From NCBI GenBank assembly GCA_030407005.1, contig JAUDYN010000001.1, positions 1 to 64,000 on the forward strand: 64,000 bases of DNA, read 5' to 3'. Within the stretch, counting starts at the first letter, position 1, and every line of letters starts with the position of its first letter. Position numbers and translations under genes: made by a program. The notes under the pieces were generated by a model. The model had not been told where the DNA came from. It made no database searches and was given only the letters and a program-made list of their open reading frames with translations. Shown piece by piece: positions 48,187-61,272 of this stretch. This DNA is from Desarmillaria ectypa. Its lineage: Eukaryota > Basidiomycota > Agaricomycetes > Agaricales > Physalacriaceae.

Positions 48187-51100
48187 CTTATTCGTCCTCT
48201 TGTTGCTTTCGTATGACCTTGATGCCCTGACGTTTGACAAACACTGTATTGTTTAACACCTGTCGATACCCTTATCACTTAATATTATTGATTCCCCAGC
48301 CCTGCCATAAGGAACTCACGGGTCTTGGTGACAATAGTTTCCATGCGTCTGTAGTCCATGGATGTCTTCAACTCATCCTTGCGCGGTATCCTACAGACTA
48401 CCTATGTCTCGATTCTACCGTAAACATTTCTCGTTTCAACCTCGCTCTCAATGTTGAATCACCTAATCTAACACGCCAATTAGCCCTGGTACTGCGGGTT
48501 CTCGAAATTTTCAAGGCTAGTGTCAGGAACGTGAGAGCGGAAGTACTTGGAAACTGACGTCGGGAAGTTCCAGACGTAGGTTGTTAATCTATTGTGTTCA
48601 ACTAAGGAACACGAATGCGGGTTCCTGACAACCAGTCGGTTCCGAGTCCCGGCATTTACACTTAAATAGCCAAGAACAACACGCAAATCATCTCCTGCCC
48701 AACATGGAGGGACGAAAATGAAATTGATCAGAGGTGGCCCCGGAAAGTAGCGGTGAATCGGGATTGAGCGAGTGGCAGCGATTATCGATATACAGAAAGA
48801 GCATATCGATCGTTAAACGGTCACCAAGGTTAGGTGAACCGAGCAGATGTGTGGCGTCGCATTCAGGTATCGGTTCCAAAGTTAAGATTGAAGAGGTATG
48901 TCAAAGACTACAATGTGATTGCTTTGTATCAAACGAGAGCAGTACTGGAAAGAAGAAGCGGCTTTTTCCCAGACGATATTTCTACTATTTATCAATTGCA
49001 CCTTCACCCGTGTCAAGAGGCCTCTACTCCTCGTTAATGAAAGGCCGGAAGGGGATTACTTCGGTATACATGTGGTAACAAGTCCAACTAATTCAATACA
49101 ATGGTAGATGGTAGACATCAGTCCACCTTGACGACTAGTCAGTCGGTTCCGATTACCACCTACTCGGAAACTAAAAACGCCCAAGTTAGGAAGGCAGCAG
49201 GGTTGCAAATCATCTCCATCGAGATTTAGACGAGCCAATCACTGAAATTGAAATCGAATACGAGGTTGCTAATTGATAAATGAATACCGTCTATTTGAGG
49301 GTTGCATGAAAGGCTCCACGCGAGTCGTAATCCGGAGGACTACGCCACCCGCAGTTCAGATTCCCAGTAAGTAAGCAGGGGGACATTCGAATTTTGACGT
49401 AAGGCCGACAACATACCGCGTGACAACGTTTGTCGCTACGCCACTGATATACAGAGAGGACACAATTAGAAAAAAAGAGACAAGGGAGCACGAGTGGCGC
49501 AAAAATTTTAGATAGTGACCCCAAGATTAGAGTTCACGAGCACAAGGCGATTGGAATTTGGCGGCAGTCACAAAGGGGGTAGCACTGAGGGAGGAGAGGC
49601 GACAGTTATAGGTTTTATAAGTGCAAAACCATACTGAACCAAGACTGAGAAGCATAATACCGTAGAATGAGGTGGCGCTAGTACAAGGAAAGCTCGACAG
49701 ACGAGAGATCTAAAATTGACATGTCGGGTTTGAGGTCAGGTTCAGTATTTGAAATTACGTCATCTGCATTGCTTGCATTGGGACCTCGAGTAAGGTTCTG
49801 TAACCGTTTGATCTCTATTCAAAGGCATTTAGCCAGGAATAGCCACTTAATGAGCATACTACGTCCCGAGCTTCTTTTCTTTGTCGTGGGCCGCACACTA
49901 TCAATATCCCATGAACTCAATCTTGCCAAAGGAGAAGTTCTCCGAGCGTCGATCCACTGCATTCTCGGTCGTACGAACTCCGTCTAATGCTAGCCGCTTT
50001 CAACTTGAGTCTTGATATTCTGCGGCTTTTTCTCGGCGGCACGAATACATCTGCAGATCTCGCAGGAAGCAATGAATCCTTCATCGTACATCGAATGGTC
50101 ATCAGGCTCATATAAACTGCGAAAATGGTGTTACAGTAGGATGATGTGGTTTGCGACTCCGCCTTCCATAGAAAGATGGGTTCTTCCTATCATTTTCGTT
50201 TTAGCAAGATATACAACACCTCAAACGGCAGGACTTCGTTTTCCGAGGAGCCATCTTATTAGCGCTTTGATCCTCACAGGAATCTGATCCACGATTCATA
50301 TCCGCATCAGCATTATACGCCGCAGATGTGCGTGCGAACTGGCCTTAAAGCGCTGTATGTATCGCTTGCCAGACTAAAGCTGGCGAATCTGATTACTCTT
50401 TGGTGCTTTGTTCAATACGAATGAGTAGAAGAACTGCGGACTTCGAAGATGGACCTTACCCCCCCCCCCCCGTAAAGGATATGGGTTTTCCTACGGACTG
50501 ATGCATGTGTCATTTCTCGATTCTTCTTCTTTACCCTTGCCTTTGGACTGCTACATATGCGTTGTTTCTGGCCTTTAATTCTACATTATCGACGATCGTA
50601 TCCTTGACCTACCTTACTCTGGCAATATGCGCCGACTCGTACTCAGTTCTCGAGCGGAAGACCCCTCGAATGGCTGAATATAATCGTTCGTGACTCATAC
50701 GCCAGCATCGGTTGTGACACCTCGTTCATGTTTAGGATGACTATCTCTGTTGTATCGTCCCATTCCAGGAAGTCTTGTTGTCTTGTCTTTCCCAGAATGA
50801 TAAAGATCTTGGAGCCGTGTAAACCGTAGATCTTCTTGCGCGGAGCGGCTCGGGGAACGTGCTCTCTGTCAGTCGTCGTCGAAAACGCGCGTTTAGACTC
50901 GCCGCTCTAGCTCGCATCATCCCGGGTCTCCAACGCGGAACGTGTACGATGATCTGCAAAATAGCATACGTGAGTCCATACGCAAATGCGATACACCCAG
51001 GATATCAGAAACAAAATTCGAAGCTTCAGGAGAGTCTACATAGATCGATAGAATTACAACTTGGTAACATTCATGTACATCATTTCGAGCATCGATTGTT

Positions 51101-54100
51101 CACCCCTTAATAAGCTGCATTCCAAGAAACACCTAAAGGATGCACCAAATAGAGGGTAATCAACCTCGGATTCGTCTCGTTGTTAGGTATTGACTTGGAG
51201 CTCTGTTATATTAGTTTGTCAGATAACATGAAAAGCGAAGAAGTGAGCACATGCTGTCAAGAATATGGTTATTCAAACTAATATACACGTTAATGAATAC
51301 TCGAAGAAATGCCTGATTCGTAGTGAGCACTGAGATCGTCGAAAGCCGAGTTCCAATTACCAAGGGGATCCGTGAGAATGTTAACAAGCGCCAAGCTTAA
51401 CTGTTGAGGTTTCCGGCAAGCGCTAGGGGTAGTCGGGAAGCAATGAGATTGCCAAGCACTTGACGTTCAAATATGAGCTGATTAGCTTATCCTTCTTAGT
51501 ACAATAGCGTGGATAGCATTTATTATACACTAAGGGGTTGAATCATTGACTAGGTTTCATAGTATTTCAATATCAGCAAGAAAAAATAGAGAAAGTCGGA
51601 GAAAGTATTGGTAGGCCGAGGACAAGACAGAGAAGACCGAGAGCAGGCATGCTTTGACTTCCGTACGAACCGGCGAAGGCCCGATATCTATAACACATAC
51701 CCAATTGATGATTTCATGAAATATTTGCAAGATTACCTTGGAAAATCCTAGGTGGGTCAAGTTTACATTATTGCATGTCATAGGAACAACAAAGCGTTTC
51801 CTTGCACCATATCCTACGACCGACATGCAATTTTGAGCTTTTGGCTGTGAACCAAAGTCAGAGCCCACACAACAATTTCAAAGTTCATGAGAAAGCTTGT
51901 TATTATGGGAAGACTAGTGGGGATGATGCTGTTTGCATTAAGAAGGATTTCCGGTTCTTGGCAAGTATACGCGAGATGGTAACTTCAAGAAGACTAAGGG
52001 CCTTTGTCAGTTGGATCAGCTGAGAGGAACGGAATAGTGTGAGAATTCGTGATGTGTTCTGTCTCTTCTCCGAATACGATGTGCAAAGTATACCAGAGAG
52101 AGTGGGGGTTAGAAGCTGGCGAGGTTTCATCAGCCAGCGTATAGCTGCTTAAATACAACCATTGTACCTATAGTAATAACTAACCTGTACGTAGTCCAGG
52201 AAATACATAGCTAAGTAACTGCTGTACATATGACGACGTTTCCACTCATAGTAGCTACGGGACTACGGATCAATTCCAATTCTCACAAATAGCTGAAAGA
52301 ATTGGGATGTTGGGCATGTTCTCATGAAGGTGGATGAAGATAAACATGGAAAAAAGTTCATTGCACCCTTGAATTAGTCTGCTGAGCGATGTTCCTTTGT
52401 TGGTGTTCATCAAAATGAAACACATGGGATCCCCGGTATCCCCAGCGTCAGATAACTGACAAAGTTTAGGAGCATGCTGTGGTGGTGGCAGTGCTCTAAA
52501 GCGTTTCATCATGGCATATATTTCCCGGAAGCTATATTTCAGATGAGATATAGATTCGGCTACAAAGGAACGTTCGACTGACACAGTTTTTGTATACAAC
52601 GCCGGGGGCTCGGTCTTGTAAGAACCAGTATTGGTCATAGCCATAGTTGAGAGGTCCTTTGATACATTTAAGTCTATACGAATTACTGTGATGAGTGAGC
52701 AGCATTCTACAGATAGACCATGTGAGAATGTATGACAGCGTTTTTATGTACGAGGGACTGGCAAAGGTCCGCAAAAGAAGGAAGAAGAACATTCTGTGGG
52801 AAAAGTGCCTCTGATAACATTCTGTGTCTGTGCCATGAATCAGGATATGGAATAGTGTACGCTATCGAGGAGAGATTTATATGCTCACGCATTCCCGACT
52901 GCGGTCAACGGTTTAATAACAATAACAAAATTAGAATCAATAACCAAGACATATGAGAACGAACCATGCATTATGGTAGCTTCTTGGCGGTACCGGAAAT
53001 ATACGCCACTAAGACCGCTTCTGCATTAATCAAATGATCAACTACCATCGCACCACAAAAAAGGCAACGATAACGGTGCTGGCTAAGTTTGTAAGACTTA
53101 TTTATGAATATTGGTCCATATCTGATCAGCGGTCATATTTCCCTCGAATCTCACAAGAGCTGATAACGGCTCCGAATCTGCAAGGTGACTGGTAGTGCTA
53201 GCAACCAGCATGTGGCTAAGGCCAGAAAAGCGAGTCACCTGAGAATTCAATCAAAAAATGCCTAAGGTAAGCAATAAATTTGACTCAAAACATCCGAAAG
53301 CGAATCTTCTGCATCGCTATATTGACCTAGTGAACGCTACTGCCTCCAGGGGCTAGACAAAGAATCTAGCAATCCTTTCAAAGCTGAATAGTGAGCGCTG
53401 CCACAAAGTGCCGAATGAAAAACTGAAAATAAAGCCGTAGCTCCCCGAGTCCTGGTGAATATATTTCTCATAGATACCATATTCAACACGTGTCATTTTC
53501 AGGAAGCCAGTATTCCTGGAAAGCCAAAATAAACGGTAAGCAGATACTCAGCGGATGGATATACATTCAGAATCAAAATTAGTTCATTATGACTCGTCAA
53601 AGCACAACAGATCCGATAAGAATGCTAGTTGAAGTACAACGCAGACCAACAGGAAGAGTTAGTAAACAAGCAGTGCTTCATTGGCTGTACGCTGGTCTGG
53701 CTTTCTTTTCTCACCATCACTACGTTGTGTTACTGCAACGCTTCTCGGCGCCCACTAGCCTTTGGGATCATTGTATTCCCTTACGAAAATTGCTACAGTT
53801 CATACTTGTGTGTTCCACTTACACAGAGAGTTATTTTCGAACATTTATTACGAAAAATTCAGCAAGAATTACTTACGACTTGAAACAAACAGTTTCATTC
53901 CTAGTGGTCGTGTATTTAACTACAATCCTCTTGTTTTTATTCTCTGGAATAACTAGGGCGACCAGAAAACGTCACAGGTCTCAGCCCCGGCTAACGGTCG
54001 TTTATCTCTTCTATAAGCCTTCCGTTATTCCCCATCCATATCTCGACCCACCTCGAATTCATTCACATCTAGGAAGGGTGCCGAAACTGGGGTAACCATC

Positions 54101-56064
54101 TCCAAGTTTGAAACTACTGAACGTTGCTTCGATACCGTTTTAGTAGCATCCAGTAAAGACTCGCAAAGCTATGTCCTGTTTGTATCTTAAACTAAATTTC
54201 TATGCAGGAAACGGCCAGTGATTGTGATACCTAACGTAGAATCCGACAAACCTAATGAATGTCGGGTTTCATGCTATTTTTGTAAAAGGTTTAGAGCAGT
54301 TACATTGACGGCATTCCTATCGTAGTAAAACGATTAATTTTAGATTGGGGAATGACCTTGGCCTCATATATTGCAATAAATTCTCCAAATTCTTGTGTGC
54401 CTATGACGAAAATACGTAGATGTGGAAGCCGTAGGCATGCGGTCTTTAGATACGCAAGTCGTAGGATGTTATCGTTGCAGAAGAATGACAATGTTGTTAC
54501 CGACGCATGGTGGGAGAGGGACAAAGACAGATTCCAATGTTATGTGTCTGAGGTATTGTAGGTGTAATGCAAGGACGTAATTCAAAAGTTTTCCCAAATA
54601 ATAGACGCAGTATTAATAATTCAAGGGGTGATGCGTGAGAGGAGCGGACAAGCCAGTCAAAGAAACATGCGGGTTCGCAAGGGATGCACATGGAAATGAG
54701 AGTGGTAAGTGGTGGAGAATTCACAACACTCGATACATATATATATCACTGCAGATTGAAGAACAATATTTCTATCAGCTGACTGTAAAGACTTTGTCAT
54801 ATGTGTTAGTTGTGATGGATGGATTTTCCTGTTCAGACGAAACTCTCTGACTATGAAATATTTGGTAAATTCTGACCTCGACGTTTCATATCACTACCTA
54901 GTCGATATGAGGCAATGAGAAACGTTAGACAATGTTTCACCGCCCGCAAGAATACCGTCGCTTGGATGTTTTGATGCTACCTTCCCGCCAATGTCCCTTA
55001 TCGAGAAAGCTTGCACTTGAACGAAAGAAAGTTCATCGCTTCTAATATCTGCATGGCGGATGAAGGAAAATGTTAATTGCGGACCCGTATGCTGATAATA
55101 ATTTGGCAGTGAATTTTAATGGGAAGAAATAGGTGCTGTGATAGTGATAGCATCGCATGATATAGGCTATTTTAGAGCGTAATAATTAATAAGCACATTA
55201 GGGGAGAAGAAAGAGTGTTTTCCCTTGCATGAGCACATGCTCCTTCATATTTTTAACGAAGGATAGCCTATACCAGGCTTACCTTTCAGTCTTCCGATAA
55301 TCAGCTACGTAACAATATCTGTGCTAACAATAAATTTGAAGTGCGACTCCAGATACAAAATGCATGCTTTCAATTCTAAAACACAGCTCAATGCTGAGAG
55401 GGCTCCACGTATATATGGTTACAAAATTAGTTTTAAAGCATGCAGAACATTTCATTTGGGCTTGAGAAACCATGCGCCATCACCTAGGACCCCTGAGTAT
55501 AATGTCCTTGCTTAAGGTGAGCGTCGACGCACCGTGCCGCTCATCTACAGTAACTCACGACTGCAGGCATCTTAATCACTAAATACTGCGGAGAAACGGT
55601 ATCAGTGCTGGTTCTCTTGTCGCTGTTCATCTGCGCCTTCGAGCTTCTGGTATTGGGGTGTAACAAGTCTGAAGCAGTCAACGGTTCCCGGCCCGATAAT
55701 CAGCAAAAAGTGAAGGAAAGCACCCAATTTTGGATTTGAGTAATCGACCACATATGAGACGAATCTGAGGTGCTGTGGTGTCTAGGACATAGATCTCCAG
55801 CTGGGTCCAATGCGTATGGGTGAATGGCGATTGTTGGGCGATTAGGCAAATTTTTCAAGCCGTTAGGACATCGGTCCGTTCACTTGCAGCGTTTACTGAT
55901 GGAGAGGACAATATGACAGGATGTTTATCTCATTCATGGCGTTTCCTAATGGGAAAGACACGCATTGGATGGCTTCAGGTCCCTCCCCGAAGTTTTCCAA
56001 TTGGTTCATTCAGTTATGCACCAAAGAAAGCTCATATTCTGATAGATGTATTCTCGGCCAACGT
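48187..56064. other. long gene-poor stretch
   Basis: Nearly 8 kb without a supportable gene. Frames that look faintly protein-like are 49,721-50,140 (leucine-rich, broken between frames, possibly an F-box remnant), 52,270-52,644 on the minus strand (124 codons) and 53,589-54,095. None carries a recognisable motif or consistent exons. A C-run of 13 lies at about 50459-50471. The hAT-like element at 56073 may have inserted into a frame that reads through 55,920-56,070. Confidence 0.4.
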
Positions 56065-56072
56065 ATCGCTGC

Positions 56073-56568
56073 TAGTCTGGCCGGGGTCAGCTTCGGTCCA
56101 GCTTTCGGGCAGATTTCGCTGAACCTCGAACCTGGACCTGAGGTTCAGGTCCGGTCCAGTCCGATCACATGATAAAACCGAATGCTGATTCGGACTTACA
56201 GTGGGTCTGAGAGTGGGTCTTACAGTGGGTCGGCAGGTGAGAATCTGCAGAGGTGCGGGATGACGAAAATAAGGTTTATTACATTGTATGTATGCCTTAC
56301 AAGTGTTTTGTCTAGCCATATGTAAGTTTAGAGGCTGCATGTTCGAAATTTACTCTGGTGTTATTACCAGTAATATCATCTTTGAGATTACCCGAGTGTG
56401 CATCTTGCATCAGATTAATATGTATACTATATTATATTGATATAATTCAATGAAACTCCTTGAAAAATAGCACTAAAAAGTCTAAAAAAGATATAAATGC
56501 CCATCTTTGGGTTTGGTTCGGGTTCGGACCGAGTTCACGCGGTCATACACCGGACCGCGGCCAGTCTA
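56073..56568. mobile_element. hAT-like non-autonomous DNA transposon (MITE)
   Basis: A 496-bp element with terminal inverted repeats TAGTCTGGCCGGGGTC (left) and TAGACTGGCCGCGGTC (right, read inward), two mismatches in 16. It is flanked by 8-bp near-identical sequences ATCGCTGC (56065-56072) and ATCGCTGG (56569-56576). A TIR starting TAG with an 8-bp target duplication is the hallmark of the hAT superfamily. Subterminal regions are rich in CGGACC/GGTCCG motifs, typical of transposase-binding arrays. There is no transposase frame, so it must have been moved in trans. Confidence 0.8.
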
Positions 56569-56576
56569 ATCGCTGG

Positions 56577-57315
56577 GCGCTTCGTTGGACTCCTATTCTT
56601 GTCCACTTTTTTAACCTACACAAATCATCCAGTACCATCGTGATATGTTATTTTGTGGTTCATGTGGCTCCGGCTAAACAAATCCGATGTAATTTTTTTA
56701 TAAAAAAAGTATGCGTTTTAACTTTTCCCTTGGTGGTTGTCGAGCCCGAGTCTTTGTCACTTAATTTTACCAATACCTGCACATTGGCTCATGTCCTCTG
56801 ATCGTGAATCTTCATATATTCGAGATATTCGATTCTTTTGGTCAAGTCGTGGTCGTGCATTACAAGTCCGTCGACTTGATTGAACAACGGCAGCACATGA
56901 CGACGCTTCGACGCTGACATCCTTCTACCTGAAGAGCTAGCTAAACATATAACCGTCCATATCATCACACTATGTGCTGCTTATGAATACTCCGACTGGG
57001 CACATCCATCTCGTCAAATGGTAGTGATCACGGATCCTTGGAAAGTCTTGTACATGGGGAAGATATAGCTTTCCTTTCCTGATATCATCACGAATGCTGA
57101 ATGCTGAAAGGATGCCGTTTTCGTATCACCGAATGCACTAACCATTCACAGCTAAAGAGTAAAATATTCCATCGAGGTGCGGCTATTTTGTTTTGTAAGT
57201 GAACAATGATTTACATGATGACGTGTTTCATACGACCGTGGTGTGTTTAAAAGAGACGCAAGATGGCGCATCCCTGGTTCTTCCATCGTCATCACTCAAG
57301 TCCAATAACTTTAGG
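56577..57315. other. intergenic
   Basis: Nothing recognised apart from the open frame just upstream of the REXO4-like gene's first ATG, which has no earlier ATG. Confidence 0.4.
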
Positions 57316-58389
57316 ATGTCTAGCCACCTCGTAGTCACAACTTCGCAAAGTTACAAACAGAGTAATTCCCGCGTACCCGGAAACGGGAGCCAACAGTCTG
57401 TGGTTGCTATTGCCACAATATGCGTTGGTACTGGCCCTGGAGGAACGGTCGATAGGATCGCGTATGCAATACATTCATGATTCATTTATTTATTTTGGCT
57501 GACATTATTGCAGACAGGTCGTACGTTTAATCCTTTCCTTCTGTTTCATAGTCGTGACTTGAAGCATATATCTTCTCAAGGTTATTGTTGATCATCGAGG
57601 TGGTCAGCTCTTCAACGAAATGGTTCTTCCTGACCCTGCAGCGCCGGTAATGTCTACTCCCCTATTTTAATATTTATCTCACAAGTTTCAGATCACTGAT
57701 TATCGGACTATGTCCACTGGATTTACAGACCTCAGCTTTGTAGAAGGTTAGTTATCGGTACTGCCCTGATTACGAATTTAATTCCGTCATTTTCCAGCGC
57801 AGAGCTTGGATTACATTCAGCAAGAAGTGATCAGGATGACTGACCAGAAGACCGTCGTGGGTTACAAGCTTTTCAGGTGCTCGAAAGGTAAGGCATAGAT
57901 AGAGTCGCAATGGATGTTACTGTAACACAGATTATTTCAGATCTCAACATCCCGTTTCCCGCACACGTTACCCGAGATGTAGGTCTCTATGCGGTGAGCT
58001 GATCATCATTTTGCAGTGTAGCCCGATTTTTACAGAATGATTCACTTTACCAGCCTCTGATCAACATCTTTCTTCCTCGAGACCACGCCCAAACCCTCCA
58101 GAAGAGCCTTCAAATGACTGAGAGCTGGATTCCTCCTTTACCAGGAATAGTTCTCCGATATATGGGTAGAACGATACGTGGCCGTAGCACGGGGTATGTT
58201 CAGAATGCAGTATGTAAACCCTTGCTCGCCATCATAGTGATTTGTTGATGAACAACCTCGAAGCTCGAAAATGCTAGAGCATCACTGGATGTATATCATT
58301 CCCTCGCAAGGGATTGGGAATTTTCTGTGGGATGCGGTGAATGGAAGTGCTACCTTCCTCCAGGAGATTTTTCGCGATACATCATCTAA
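57316..58389 (+). CDS. REXO4-like exonuclease-fold protein, catalytic motif lost (copy 1)
   Basis: Eight exons (57316-57461, 57514-57520, 57581-57646, 57692-57746, 57798-57887, 57941-57993, 58036-58209, 58264-58389) give 238 residues. The blocks match the RNA exonuclease 4 (REXO4) family of DEDDh 3'-5' exonucleases: VGTGPGG, VIVDHRG, ITDYRT, VVGYKLF, KDL, TRDVGLY and LENARASLDVY. The Exo I motif, normally DCEMVG, reads ATICVG, so the catalytic Asp and Glu are missing. The terminal His and Asp near LENARA are missing too. Exon 2 is a 7-nt microexon (ACAGGTC) that completes the codons for AQV. The frame is otherwise intact. REXO4 proteins process RNA in the nucleolus. This copy can hardly do so and may be structural or RNA-binding. 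The ATG at 57316 is the first in the frame. Confidence 0.8.
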
Positions 58390-58956
58390 ACCTGCAATCT
58401 ATAACGAGATATCGTAGTATAATGACTTACGATGTATTTTCTGTATGAACGAGCAATGATTTGTCGAATTTACTATTTTGATGCCATCATCAGGAATATG
58501 CGCTGAGCAGTTATCACAATTTGCCTCGAGCTAAGACACCTGACAGCCACCCCATTTGATTGGGCCATGAAGTGCGGTGATGTCGCAAGAAATTATGACT
58601 GAGGATGAGGTAACAATAGCCTCTACAAGGAAGTGAGCACTAATTGAGAAACGCGACACTCGGGGATAGAGAGGAAACGTGACTGAATGAACCATCATCT
58701 CCACATGTCAGTCTAGAATGTGTCGGACGACATAATATTGTCGGTCCGACATCCCGAGTAAGGTCATCAGACGGGAAATTTGAACCCTTTCCAGTCCTAT
58801 GTGCAACTCATACGAAGTCTCTCATTTCAGATGCAGTCTTCACAGCACCTGGTTCACTATTCAGTCCATACCGATAAATGTGAAACAGCCAACTTAAATA
58901 ACTCAGTAGGCAAATTACTTCGTCCCCCGAACGCTGGAATACTTACGCCTACATAG
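58390..58956. other. intergenic
   Basis: No gene seen. It should hold the F-box gene's promoter. Confidence 0.4.
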
Positions 58957-60258
58957 ATGGCCACCCCATCATTAACTCAGGACGTTATCGATTCAGTCAT
59001 CGACTGTCTATCCGATGACGTTTCAGCACTTCAGATGTGCTCTCTAGCGTCTAACAACTTCCTGTATCGTTCCCAAAGTCATCTATTTCGCCGGGTATGC
59101 TTTTCGCCAGACGGTCCATTTCCTGATCAGTTTCTCCCCGCCATCCGTTCTAAGCCCAATCTGGCTCTATTCGTTAGAGAACTCATATTAATTGGTTCCG
59201 CTGTCGGCCAAAAAGACCAATGGATTTCTTCCGATGCCACACTTCCCCTGATCCTAGAATCTCTCGACAATCTTAATTCAGTTTCCATTTCATGCGTTGA
59301 CGGCGCTTGCTTTGTGTCTGGAGGACTCGATGTCTACACTTCATTTCTATCAAAGCCCGTTAGGAAACTCGCCTTGACGGCGATCTTTTTCGAGATTCCA
59401 GACCATTTCTTTTCTCTGTTGGCACAATTTCCTTCCCTACAACACATCGCTCTTGACAGGGTCTTTTGTCGTCGAAATGTTGCTGGATCTTCAAGGCCTG
59501 TATCGCGCAATATTTTATTGAAGGGCCTGGATATTGCTCTCCACGCGGACAGTTCTCGTTCGAGCATTGAAATGATCACTGCGAACGGTTCTCCGTTGCA
59601 ACTTGATTGCCTCACTTCCATTTCAGTTTTATCGAGTGCGATGAGTTGCCTATTGCAGTTGAATACTGCCTTGAATGCATCTTGTGATTCCATTGAGCGG
59701 TTAAACTTTGGATCCGTCTCGAGTCTATGGGATCAGCGCAGTAAGTTTTCATAGTTCTCGCGATGAGACAACTACTTGACAACTTTAATGTGGGTCTAGC
59801 CATTGATTATTCTCTCATGCGATGGCATCATATTCGATACATGTCTTTGGTAATCACCGATCCAGCTTGTCATCAATTGACTCTTGGATCCTGGGCACAC
59901 GCGCTTCGCTTTGACGGACGGCAATTCGCACTCACACATCTCGTTCTAGCAGCAGAACTTTTCCTCAGACCAGACTTCCCTGTATTGAGGCACTCTGTAT
60001 GTGATCGGACTCAATGGGAAGCGATGGACAATGCTCTATCGCATATGGGAATGCGAAATCTCCAACGTGTGGACATCGTTCTCCAGCCGGTTGAGGTCAC
60101 ATCCGCTATAAGGGGTTGCCTAATGGAAATTAGAGACGTAATTGAGAAAGCCTGCAGTTATTTGAGAGAACGAAACATCCTATTTTTTGATATTTGCATG
60201 GTAAGCTATAGGACATTTCTGTGAAGATCCAGGCGTTGACTTTTTTTAGCACGAATGA
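58957..60258 (+). CDS. F-box-like protein
   Basis: Three exons (58957-59740, 59800-60200, 60250-60258) give 397 residues, close to the usual family length. The start, LTQDVIDSVIDCLSDD, then ALQMCSLASNNFLYRSQ and HLFRRVCF, is the F-box-like N-terminus common in Agaricomycetes. Leucine-rich segments follow (LNSVSISCVDG, VRKLALTAIFF, LQHIALDRVF, LQRVDIVLQP). The last exon only adds His-Glu and the stop. If its intron (60201-60249) were retained, the frame would end at 60224 instead. Predicted role: Skp1-binding substrate adaptor of an SCF ligase. The gene lies between two REXO4-like genes, converging with the second, whose stop is under 40 bp away. Confidence 0.8.
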
Positions 60259-60294
60259 AAGAGGATGGAATGCGATGATATATAGATCCTACGG

Positions 60295-61272
60295 CTAGAA
60301 CGGGATGTAGTAATCCATGAACTCATCAGGGGGGAAGAAAGAAGCGCGCTCTCCCTGAGAGAGCGTGTACTCCCACGTATCTCTCACTAGCAAATATAGT
60401 CTTCGGATCGAATTGGCGTACTCCAGCTTGATATTGCGTCAGAAACGAACTTAATAGGCCCTAGCACATCACTCACAATCGAATATGGCCCCAAGACCTC
60501 GCCGAACTGAGTCCACATTAAGCTTTGAAGGTTGAGGGTTAAACAGTAAGCAATTGTCTGAAGCGTCGCGAATCCCTACCAGATGGTGGGTAAAAAATTA
60601 GTACATCAAACAAGCAAAGTTACGTACACCATACAACGCCACGTCGCGGGTGCGAATGATATGAAACGAAGTATCTAGAGCTAAGGAAAGCATCAGCTGA
60701 CTTGGTTTATGCGAGATAAGTGGCATAACCTGAGAGATCCTTCCAGAGCCTATGTCCGACAAGAACGGAATTGCTCGTAATGAAATTAAAGTCCTGCTGA
60801 GCCCGACGAAAAGAGACGCTATTTTGGTCTGGCAGATGGTTTACCGTCACATAGTTTCAGAAAATTCACGCAAATGATATTCTTACCATTCATCAGAGTG
60901 TCCTCAGAGATTCCACTTTGATTGGTACGATAGTCTGTTACCTGCTAACAAGTTAGAGAAACTATCCCTGGAATAAGGCAAGACGTGCAAGTGATTACCT
61001 CTTCCGTAGGATGCACGTACTTGTTATAGATAATGTCGCCTTCCATATTCACAATGACCTATTCAACAGGATTGTGTTAAACAATCGAACATCCCGAAGA
61101 TTCCAAAAATCACCATTTGGCTGGATAATACGTACAAAGCGTCAGAGAAATTTGTGCCTGTTAATGAGAAGAGATTTACTTACGCCAGCATATCTTCTTT
61201 TCCATTGGTTCCACAGCCTACAATGGCACAGGAAATAAACAGAACGGCAAGGGAGCGACGCTGAGAGCTCAT
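60295..61272 (-). CDS. REXO4-like exonuclease-fold protein, catalytic motif lost (copy 2)
   Basis: Eight minus-strand exons (61272-61184, 61120-61114, 61058-60999, 60941-60887, 60828-60730, 60680-60628, 60575-60477, 60426-60295) give 197 residues. The exon plan equals that of copy 1: the microexon is again 7 nt (CCAAATG), exon 4 is 55 nt and exon 6 is 53 nt in both. Recognisable blocks are VGCGTNGKEDMLA, VIVNMEGD, VTDYRTNQSGI, VLVGHRLWKDL, RTRDVALY and LEYANSIRRLY. The Exo I motif reads SCAIVG instead of DCEMVG, so Asp and Glu are replaced by Ser and Ala. The C-terminal His/Asp pair is also absent, while the Asp of KDL remains. It is probably not an active nuclease. Exon 7 is much shorter than in copy 1. 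The start may lie further upstream. Confidence 0.75.

Noticed and set aside
53589..54095. 168-codon plus-strand frame with hydrophobic segments
   Set aside because: An overlapping frame is equally open, and no signature could be seen in either.
60295..61272. REXO4-like copy 2 as a frameshifted pseudogene
   Set aside because: At first the first and third exons seemed out of phase; the 7-nt microexon restores the frame throughout.
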